From assembly GCA_020638695.1 (NCBI GenBank), contig JACKIB010000004.1, positions 234,563 through 298,562 of the forward strand: DNA of 64,000 nt, read 5' to 3'. Below are positions 1-6,865 of the stretch, piece after piece (the stretch's first letter is position 1; each line of letters begins with the position of its first letter). The notes beneath the pieces were generated by a model. The model did not search any database, had not been told where the DNA came from, and was given only the letters and a program-made list of their open reading frames with translations. The translations under genes and the position numbers were made by a program. The stretch is from Planctomycetota bacterium. Lineage in GTDB: Bacteria; Planctomycetota; UBA1135; UBA2386.

Positions 1-525
1 GGTGGCCGTGAGCTGACGGTCGTTGGCGTAGTCGCAGATCGATGCGCCGTCGATGAGCTCCATGGTGCAGAACAGGTGCCCGCTCGGTGTGGTGCCCGCA
101 TCGAACACCCGCGCGATGGACGGGTGGTCCAGGCGGGCCAGCGCGTCACACTCGATGGTGAAGCGGTGACGGGTCGTGGGCGAAGCGAACCCGTGCTTGA
201 TCAGCTTGAGTGCGACCGAACGGCGGATCGGATGCAGTTGCAGCGCCGCGTAGACGATCCCGAATCCGCCCTCGCCGATCCGGTGCTGGATCGCGTATCC
301 CGGAACCTCCACGGAGTCGAGCGGCGCGCCGTCGGGATCGATCTCCGGGGGCGCGTCGAAGATGTCCAGCGGGTGCTGGTCGTGCTCCAGGAGGCGCCGA
401 AGCTCCTCGCGCAGTGCGTGGTCGCCGCCGCACAATTCGGCGACGACGGCTTCGCGTTCGGCGACCGGGGTCGTGCTCGCGGTGTCGAACAGGCGCTTGA
501 GCAGCTCGTAGCGATCGGGGTTCAT
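1..525 (-). CDS. Ser/Thr protein kinase, N-terminal part (runs off left edge)
   Basis: About 175 residues are visible before the window ends, opening MNPDRYELLKRLFDTA. A short alpha-helical leader (about residues 1-65) precedes a Hanks-type kinase domain. The glycine loop reads GEGGFGIVY and the ATP-anchoring lysine lies in VALKLIKHG. The alphaC glutamate is probably in the FTIECDALARLDHP stretch, and the hinge-like segment is FCTMELIDG. The HRD and DFG motifs and anything C-terminal lie outside the window. The start is the ATG at 525, 20 bp after the stop of the sigma-factor gene, so the two are very probably cotranscribed. An ECF sigma factor followed by a kinase with this leader is a recurrent planctomycete arrangement. 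The kinase may control the sigma factor by phosphorylation, but that is inference. Confidence 0.85.
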   Translation of the reverse strand, partial: MNPDRYELLKRLFDTASTTPVAEREAVVAELCGGDHALREELRRLLEHDQHPLDIFDAPPEIDPDGAPLDSVEVPGYAIQHRIGEGGFGIVYAALQLHPIRRSVALKLIKHGFASPTTRHRFTIECDALARLDHPSIARVFDAGTTPSGHLFCTMELIDGASICDYANDRQLTAT

Positions 526-544
526 CGCCCGCCGCCCCTGCGGC

Positions 545-1147
545 TCATTCTGCCTGGCCTTCGAGCTTGGGTGGACCGTTCTCCGTCATGCGCTGCTGCA
601 GCCACGAGCGTGCGAAGCGCCAATCGCGCTCGACGGTGCGCTCCGACAGGTCGAGCAGACCGGCGATCTCGCCGGTGCCCAGTCCGCTGAAGTAGCGCAG
701 CATGACGACCTTGGCGACCCGCGGATCCTGTCGCTCGAGGTCTTCCAGCGCTTCGTGCAGGGCGAGGAACTCCAACGGCGACGCCTCGCGCTCGGGTTGC
801 GCCAGCGATTCGGCGGACATGCGCGCCAGCCCGCCGCCGTGCTTCACGCTCGCCTTGCGTCGGGCGTCGTCGACCAGGATGTTGCGCATGGCCCGGGAGA
901 CGACGCCGAAGAACTGCGCGCGTCCCGACCAGTCCTTGTCGCCGTTCGCGATCTTCAGCCATGCCTCGTGCACGAGAGCAGTGGCCTGCAAGGTCTGCCC
1001 GGGTTGCAGCCGCGCGAGTCGGAGTTTCGCCATTCGGCGGAGGTCGTCGTAGACGATCCCGAACAGCGCTTCCTCGGCCTCGGCGCTCCCGGTAGACGCC
1101 GCGTGAAGCGCCGCGGTCAAGTCTCCGTTCACGCGATCCTCTGGCAT
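545..1147 (-). CDS. ECF-type RNA polymerase sigma factor
   Basis: This 200-residue protein has the two-domain layout of ECF sigma factors. Region 2 is about residues 25-95 (ALFGIVYDDLRRMAKLRL, ATALVHEAWLKIA, then FFGVVSRAMRNILVDDAR). Region 4 is about 125-185, with the helix-turn-helix near GEIAGLLDLSERTVERDW. The wording matches the planctomycete-expanded 'ECF-like HTH' family rather than the RpoE group. No anti-sigma gene is adjacent. Instead a Ser/Thr kinase follows directly, suggesting control by phosphorylation. The ATG at 1147 gives a normal family length. Confidence 0.93.
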   Translation of the reverse strand: MPEDRVNGDLTAALHAASTGSAEAEEALFGIVYDDLRRMAKLRLARLQPGQTLQATALVHEAWLKIANGDKDWSGRAQFFGVVSRAMRNILVDDARRKASVKHGGGLARMSAESLAQPEREASPLEFLALHEALEDLERQDPRVAKVVMLRYFSGLGTGEIAGLLDLSERTVERDWRFARSWLQQRMTENGPPKLEGQAE

Positions 1148-1199
1148 GACGCCGGGATCCTACGCGAGGAGACGAACGCGCGGGCATGCGTCGGCCGAT

Positions 1200-2648
1200 C
1201 TACCGGAGAATCGTGAACGCCTGGGTGTTCGACAGCCGCACCGCGGCAGTGGCGGGGTTCACGCCTGCGAACTGCGTCGGAAAGGGCATCCCGAGCAGTG
1301 CGAAGGTGTTTGGGAGCGCGAACGACAACCGTGCGGCACCCTGCGCGTCGGCGACGTGCCTGCCGATCTGCACGAGGGACCCGGGCGGCAGGAGTTGGAC
1401 CATCTCGAAGCCGGGAATCCGCGTCCAGTCGTTGTCGGTGGCGACCGCCAGAACGATCAGTCCATTGGGGAACGTCTCGATGGTCAGATCGAGCGGCGAG
1501 AGCAGCGACTGGAGTGCATTCCCCTGCAGGTCCGGCATCACCCCGCTCAATTCGTCGAGCGTCGAGCCCGGGTCGACCTTGCGGGTGCCGGGCACCAGTT
1601 GGCAGAGAGTGAGGTTCGAGTTCCCGGTCACCGTGAGCGCATCGACGGAACCCCGGCTGGCGATCGCCTGCGAGCCGCCATCGAGCTGGACACCGGGCGC
1701 CCCCGAGGCGGAGCAGCCTTGCAGTGCGACAGACGTCGCATCGTCGAGCAGAACGCCCGGTTGAGCTGCGCCACCCGTCAGTGTGCACGAGTCGACGATC
1801 ACCACGCCGCGCGACCCCGCGATGCGCAAGGCCGGATGCGCAGTCGTGGGTTGCCCGACGGACAGCCCGCGGAGTTCGACCACTTGGCCGGCCTTTCGAC
1901 CTTGCAGCGAGATCGGACCCTGCTTGGTGTCGATGTGCACCCGCCCAGTGCCGTCGGCGACGATCCGCAGCGTGTCGGGAGAACTGCCGTCGACGGAGAA
2001 CGCCGGGTAGGTCCCTGGCTGGACCATGATCAAACACGCGGGTCCGCTGGCCGCTCGTAGGGCGGACGCGATGTCCGCGAAGTTGCCGTTCGGGCCGACG
2101 CGGCTCGTGTTCGCCGGAAGGCTGGCACCGTAGCAGCTCGCCTCGAGCAACGCCCGCGGGACTGCGGGCAGCGGGCCGAAGCGCTCGGCGAGCAAGTAGA
2201 CGTAGCGCGTACTCGGCGCGGCCAGATCGTCCAGCAGCTCGTACTGCCCGGGACCGGAGTAGGTGACTTCGCGGACGGGGGTGAACGGCTGGTCCGCGAA
2301 GTCGGCCTCCCTGCGGCTGACCTGGAACCCCGACAGTCCCGTGGCACCCCCGCTCGTCCACTTCAGGAGGACGCGCGATGGCCCGGGAATCGAGGTGAAC
2401 CCGGTGATCGTCCCGTTTGAGCTCTGCGGCAGGGCGGCGGCCCAGAAGCCGCCATCGATCCGGAATCCGCCCGCGCCCATCGCGGTCGCGTGGCCCTGAC
2501 CGATCGTGCCGGACAACTCGAAGCCACTGCCGGTCGATTGCCCGCCTCCGCTGGCGACGGTGCGCCAGTCGATCGCCAATCCCTGTGCCATGCCGGTGGT
2601 GGCGATCGACAACAGCAGCGCGCAGCTGTGCAACTTCGCGTGCCTCAT
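1200..2648 (-). CDS. secreted protein with right-handed beta-helix-like region
   Basis: This protein of about 482 residues starts MRHAKLHSCALLLSIATTG with a signal peptide ending near MAQG. The mature N-terminus carries GSGFELSGTIGQGHA, a pattern I associate with secreted planctomycete proteins. A fibronectin-III-like segment follows (about residues 75-150; GPSRVLLKW, VYLLAERFGPLP). The middle (about 165-330) has short hydrophobic turns such as LRIVADGTG, LSLQG-like strands and VVIVDSCTLTGG, typical of a parallel beta-helix (pectate-lyase or NosD-like fold). No catalytic motif is recognisable. Its ATG overlaps the stop of the upstream gene (ATGA, 2645-2648), so the two are translationally coupled. 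Function unknown; a cell-surface or extracellular role is inferred. Confidence 0.8.
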   Translation of the reverse strand: MRHAKLHSCALLLSIATTGMAQGLAIDWRTVASGGGQSTGSGFELSGTIGQGHATAMGAGGFRIDGGFWAAALPQSSNGTITGFTSIPGPSRVLLKWTSGGATGLSGFQVSRREADFADQPFTPVREVTYSGPGQYELLDDLAAPSTRYVYLLAERFGPLPAVPRALLEASCYGASLPANTSRVGPNGNFADIASALRAASGPACLIMVQPGTYPAFSVDGSSPDTLRIVADGTGRVHIDTKQGPISLQGRKAGQVVELRGLSVGQPTTAHPALRIAGSRGVVIVDSCTLTGGAAQPGVLLDDATSVALQGCSASGAPGVQLDGGSQAIASRGSVDALTVTGNSNLTLCQLVPGTRKVDPGSTLDELSGVMPDLQGNALQSLLSPLDLTIETFPNGLIVLAVATDNDWTRIPGFEMVQLLPPGSLVQIGRHVADAQGAARLSFALPNTFALLGMPFPTQFAGVNPATAAVRLSNTQAFTILR

Positions 2649-4438
2649 CGCGGGGTCCCCGAGGTGAAGGCGGCGACCGTCGCTTCGAGGGCGCTCAGCC
2701 GCGCCTCGAGGTCCCGCTGCGCAGTCCGGCTGTTGTCGAGTTCGCACCGGAGTTCGCGGTTGGTGGTGGCGAGCCGTTCGAGCCGGCGCTCCTGGTTGCG
2801 GAACACGGTGGCCACTTCCCCGCCGCGTTGGCCGACGACGACGTTGATGAACGAGTAGATGTCGTTCTCCGAGTCGCTCCACGCGCGGCCGACCAGGTGC
2901 TCGAGGTGCTCGACGCCGAGGTTCTCGGGTGCGATCGCGATCGCGGTCCCGTCTTCCAGTCCGGACGGCACGATGTAGTCGCCGGAGTGCACGCGGCCGC
3001 GCACCACCACGGGAACCTGGCCGACGAACGCCGCCTTCTCGTAGTCCTCCGTGCGTCCGTCCGCAGGCAGATTGCCGAGCACGATCGGCATCCGCGAGAT
3101 CGTCATGACCTGGTCGGCGCCCTTGGTCTTCAAGCTCAGCTTGCCCCCGAACACGCCGACGACCTGTCCGATCTGGAACTTGTCCGCCGGATTCAGCTTG
3201 GGCAGCCACTCCGCGTAGTCCGCACCCTTCGATCCGTAGACGACCCCGCCGTCCTTGGCCTTCAGCTTGGCCGACACCTTCAGCGCGGACGTGGCCAAAC
3301 TCACCGGGTCGAGCTGGATCAGCGAGTCGAGATCGTGCAGCGACGCCCACGCGAACAGGTCCTCGAACTGCTTGACGTTCGGCAACCGGAACTTCACTTC
3401 GAAGCGCGGATTCCAGGTGCCCGACAGCATCAGGCTCGGCAGCACGCCCGGGTCGAAATCCAACGTGGGGAGCGACCCGGCGTTGAAGCTCAGACTCGGC
3501 AGTGCACCCGGGTTGAAACTCAGGCTGGGTAGCGACCCCTTGTTGAAGTCGATCCCGTTGATGACGCCGATCTTGTTCTTGGTGAACGACAGCGACGGCA
3601 GCGACCCGGGCGAGAACGAGGCCGACGGCAGCGCCCCGTGGTAGAAGGACGCACTCGGCAGCGTTCCGCCCTTGAAGCTCGCCGAAGGTGCTTTTCCGGG
3701 ATTCAGCACGGGCGTCGGGAGCGTCCCGAAGTCGACGTCGAACACCATCGGGCTCAGGGTCGTGATGTCCACCGGCGGTGCGACGTAGTCCCCGTTGTTG
3801 ACGTCGAACCCCTCGATCCGTCCGGTGACGGTGTCCGATCCGTCATAGAAGGTGATGAAGTTGTCGTCGCGATTGGTCCGCTTGTGGAGTTTGATCGCGA
3901 TACCGTTGGCGCTGAACGTCGGGTTGACCGACAGGTCGTTCTCGAACACCGCCACGTGACCTCGGTACACGCCGGGACCCTTGACGTGCAGCCGCGCCTT
4001 GGGCGAGGTGCCGATTCCGACCAGCTCACCGTAGGTGCTGTCGGAGAGCACACGGAGCCCACGCGTCGACTGCGACAGTGCCGCCGGCAGCACCTTCTGC
4101 AGCGGCGTCAGCATCGTGTAGTTGGTGGAGTTGGGCAGCGCGACGCCGACCTGCAGGTAGCGCGGTCGCGTCGGGTCGCTCCAGGGGTCGGGACCGAAGT
4201 CCGCCTCCAGGCTGAAAAGGCCGTCCACTACCGGGACGTCGGTGAGGAACACCGACTTGCCGACCTGCGTGATGGCGGTGGGGTCGTCGAACAGCGCCAG
4301 AGCGAACTTCATCGAGCCGGTGCGCGGGGCCCCGGCTTGGGTCAGTCGGCCTTGGTAGTGGATCGGGAAGGCGGTTTGCGCGGATGCGACCCCCGCCAGG
4401 GTCAGCGCGGCGAATGCGGTGCGAAAGATGCGGCTCAT
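2645..4438 (-). CDS. secreted repeat protein with tail-fibre-like C-terminus
   Basis: This protein of about 597 residues starts MSRIFRTAFAALTLAG with a signal peptide (cleavage near VASAQ). The N-terminal third (YQGRLTQAGAPRTGSMKFAL) resembles the head of many bacterial tail-fibre-like secreted proteins. Residues about 239-338 hold a run of 10-13-residue repeats around LPSLSF, LPSASF and LPTLDF separated by GS, GA or PG turns, probably a beta-solenoid. Around residue 408 the segment GADYAEWLPKLNPADKF begins a region resembling the G2 or S74 intramolecular-chaperone domains of fibre proteins. The last 60 residues form a coiled coil (RNQERRLERLATTNREL). An ATGA overlap links it to the gene at 1200-2648. 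The long in-frame extension upstream of 4438 lacks a signal peptide and was not used. Confidence 0.78.
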   Translation of the reverse strand: MSRIFRTAFAALTLAGVASAQTAFPIHYQGRLTQAGAPRTGSMKFALALFDDPTAITQVGKSVFLTDVPVVDGLFSLEADFGPDPWSDPTRPRYLQVGVALPNSTNYTMLTPLQKVLPAALSQSTRGLRVLSDSTYGELVGIGTSPKARLHVKGPGVYRGHVAVFENDLSVNPTFSANGIAIKLHKRTNRDDNFITFYDGSDTVTGRIEGFDVNNGDYVAPPVDITTLSPMVFDVDFGTLPTPVLNPGKAPSASFKGGTLPSASFYHGALPSASFSPGSLPSLSFTKNKIGVINGIDFNKGSLPSLSFNPGALPSLSFNAGSLPTLDFDPGVLPSLMLSGTWNPRFEVKFRLPNVKQFEDLFAWASLHDLDSLIQLDPVSLATSALKVSAKLKAKDGGVVYGSKGADYAEWLPKLNPADKFQIGQVVGVFGGKLSLKTKGADQVMTISRMPIVLGNLPADGRTEDYEKAAFVGQVPVVVRGRVHSGDYIVPSGLEDGTAIAIAPENLGVEHLEHLVGRAWSDSENDIYSFINVVVGQRGGEVATVFRNQERRLERLATTNRELRCELDNSRTAQRDLEARLSALEATVAAFTSGTPR

Positions 4439-4630
4439 GCGGGGAAACTCCGGTGGGAACAGGTGTCGTCCGTGGTGGACTCGCCGGCTCATCCGAAATC
4501 CCGGGATGTGGCCCGACATCGGATCGGGTCGCGAAGGCGCTTTTTCTCGGCGGTCGGTCGGCGCCGGGGCTCGGGGGACGCTTGCGCAAGGCACCGGCAG
4601 TCGCTTGAATCCGGCACCGACCCCGCCGAC

Positions 4631-5095
4631 ATGATTCGACCGACCCGCCACCGTTCCGCTGCGGGGCTGCCCACACCGATGCCGAGGCTCGGGTGGGTTG
4701 CCGTGGCCGCGCTGGTGCTGCTGGGCTGGGTCGTTGCCGCTGGGCAGGGATCCGCGGTGCCGGTCCGCGGCGTCGAGCTGGTGGCGACCGAAGCGGCGGA
4801 GCACGGCGACGCTACCTGCGAGTCTGGCGCAGCGGAGCCGGTCCGGCGCCGCGGTCGTTGCGCGCCCTCGCTTGCCGGGACGGGGCCGGAGCCGCAGCAC
4901 CGAGGCGGCACGTCCGCGCCCGAGCTGCGCGGTGCCGAGCCGGAACCGGAGGAAGAGCCCGCGGAGCAGCGCGCGGGTCCGATGCCGTGCCTCGCGGCCT
5001 TTGCCCTCGGCTCGGCGGAAGGGACTGCGGAATGCGTGCACACGGAGCCACGCCGTGCACGGACGTGGCCGCGCGCGCCGCCGGCGCACGGGTGA
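4631..5095 (+). CDS. possible small membrane-anchored or secreted protein
   Basis: This is an open frame of about 154 codons beginning ATG at 4631 (alternative ATG at 4679). The segment WVAVAALVLLGWVVAAGQG looks like a signal peptide or single membrane anchor. The rest is low-complexity and rich in Ala, Glu, Pro and Arg, with about four cysteines (TCESG, GRCAP, MPCLAAF, ECVH). Third-position GC is high, as in neighbouring genes, but no family is recognised. It lies in the 0.8 kb gap between the divergent repeat-protein gene and the dab operon. It could be a genuine orphan or a chance frame in GC-rich DNA. Confidence 0.4.
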   Translation: MIRPTRHRSAAGLPTPMPRLGWVAVAALVLLGWVVAAGQGSAVPVRGVELVATEAAEHGDATCESGAAEPVRRRGRCAPSLAGTGPEPQHRGGTSAPELRGAEPEPEEEPAEQRAGPMPCLAAFALGSAEGTAECVHTEPRRARTWPRAPPAHG

Positions 5096-5254
5096 GCCGC
5101 TAGGCGCGATCGGACTCGCTCCGGTTGCCGCGCCACGTGCCCCGAAGCCATGAGGCTTCGGTGTCGGGCTGCTTGCCGTTCTGGCTGGAGCCCGTCTCGA
5201 TCCCGTGTCCTTGCTCCACTCCCGCCGTGCGGCCCGACGCTGGCCGCTCCTCCG

Positions 5255-6865
5255 ATGTCGACTCCCTCCTCGTCCACTCCTGCCGGCGCACCGCGCGCCG
5301 GGTTCTCGGTCGCCGATCTCCGCGCCGGGTTCATGGTGTTCTTGATCGCTCTACCGCTGTGCCTGGGTATTGCCATGGCGAGCGGCTTCCCTCCGGTCGC
5401 CGGTGTGATGACCGCGATCGTCGGCGGTGTGTTGGTGTCCCCGATCGGCAGCGCCCGCCTGACCATCAAGGGCCCCGCCGCGGGGTTGATCGCGATCGCC
5501 ATCGCCGCGGTGCTCGAACTCGGGCACGGCGACATGAACCTCGGCTACCACCGCACGCTGGCGGTCGGCGTGATGGCCGCGGCGATTCAGATCCTGTTCG
5601 CCCTGTTCCGCATGGCGACCATCGGCATCGCCATGTCACCGTCGGTGGTGCACGGCATGCTGGCGGCGATCGGCGTGATCATCATCTCCAAACAGGCGCA
5701 CACGGTGCTCGGCGTCGCCCCGGCGAGCAAGGCGCCGCTGGAGCTCCTGGGCGAGCTGCCGCACAGCATCGCGCACGCCAACCCGGAAATCCTGGTGCTC
5801 GGCATCGCCTCGCTGGTGATCCTGTTCTGTTGGCCGCTGCTGAAGATGCGCTGGGCGAAGGCGATCCCCGCACCGTTGGTGGTGCTGGGGCTCGCGGTGC
5901 CGATGGGTCTCGTGTTCGATCTGCCGCACGCCCACGACTACGATTTCCTGGCCGGCCACTACCACGTCGGTCCGGAGTACCTGGTCACCCTGCCGGGCTC
6001 GCTGCTCGACGCGGTAGCCTTCCCGACCTTCGATGTGGCGTTCACCGGTGCGTCGCTCAAGTATGTCGCGATGTTCGCCCTGGTCGGCACCATCGAGTCG
6101 ACCCTCAGCGTGATCGCGGTCGATTCGATCGACCCGCACAAGCGCACCTCGCCGCTCAATCGCGACTTGTTCGCCGCCGGGGTCGGCAACCTGGTTTGCG
6201 CCTCGCTCGGCGGGTTGCCGATGATCTCGGAGATCGTGCGCAGCAAGGCGAACATCGATGCCGGGGCGCAATCGAGCTGGGCGAACTTCTACCACGGACT
6301 GCTGCTGCTGGTGTTCGTCGCCGCCGCGCCGTGGTTGCTGCACATGATTCCGCTCGCCGCGCTCGGGGCGATGCTGGTGTACACCGGCACCCGGCTCGCC
6401 TCGCCCAAGGAGTTCCAGCACGCGTTCCACGTCGGCCCCGACCAGCTGTTGCTGTTCACCACCACGCTGATCGTCACGCTGGCGACCGACCTGTTGGTGG
6501 GGGTGGGGGCCGGGCTGGCGCTGAAGGTCCTGCTGCACTTCGGCCGCGGGGCGCGGTTCAGCACGTTGTTCCGAGCCAGAGTGGAGGAGCAGCGGGAGGG
6601 CAGCACGCTGCGGTTGAAGATCCAAGGTTCGGCGGCGTTCACCAGCCTGCTGGCGGTGCGCCGCAGCCTCGGTCGGGTCGATTCTTCGATCCGCGAGGTC
6701 GTCATCGACCTCAGTGACGTGGTGGTGGTCGATCACACTTTCATGACCCGCGTGCACGGGCTCGCCGAGCAGCTCCCTGACGCGACGCTCGAATTGGTCG
6801 GCATCGACGACATGCACACCGCGTCGCAGCACCCGCACGCCGCGCGTCGGCGGAGGGTTTCGTGA
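5255..6865 (+). CDS. SulP-family anion (bicarbonate-type) transporter
   Basis: This 536-residue membrane protein has about 10-12 hydrophobic segments. The N-terminal LRAGFMVFLIALPLCLGIAM and the following SARLTIKGPAAGLIAIAIAA are the hallmark TM1-TM3 region of SulP transporters, where the anion site lies. The C-terminal ~90 residues (about 445-530) look like a STAS domain (GSAAFTSLLAVRRSLGRV, EVVIDLSDVVVVDHTFM). SulP members move sulfate, bicarbonate or dicarboxylates. Fusion to the dab genes makes bicarbonate the best inference; the sequence alone does not fix the substrate. The ATG at 5255 was chosen because the TM1 region follows closely; the longer upstream frame is not protein-like. Its TGA overlaps the GTG of dabA (GTGA at 6862), so translation is coupled. 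Confidence 0.88.
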   Translation: MSTPSSSTPAGAPRAGFSVADLRAGFMVFLIALPLCLGIAMASGFPPVAGVMTAIVGGVLVSPIGSARLTIKGPAAGLIAIAIAAVLELGHGDMNLGYHRTLAVGVMAAAIQILFALFRMATIGIAMSPSVVHGMLAAIGVIIISKQAHTVLGVAPASKAPLELLGELPHSIAHANPEILVLGIASLVILFCWPLLKMRWAKAIPAPLVVLGLAVPMGLVFDLPHAHDYDFLAGHYHVGPEYLVTLPGSLLDAVAFPTFDVAFTGASLKYVAMFALVGTIESTLSVIAVDSIDPHKRTSPLNRDLFAAGVGNLVCASLGGLPMISEIVRSKANIDAGAQSSWANFYHGLLLLVFVAAAPWLLHMIPLAALGAMLVYTGTRLASPKEFQHAFHVGPDQLLLFTTTLIVTLATDLLVGVGAGLALKVLLHFGRGARFSTLFRARVEEQREGSTLRLKIQGSAAFTSLLAVRRSLGRVDSSIREVVIDLSDVVVVDHTFMTRVHGLAEQLPDATLELVGIDDMHTASQHPHAARRRRVS

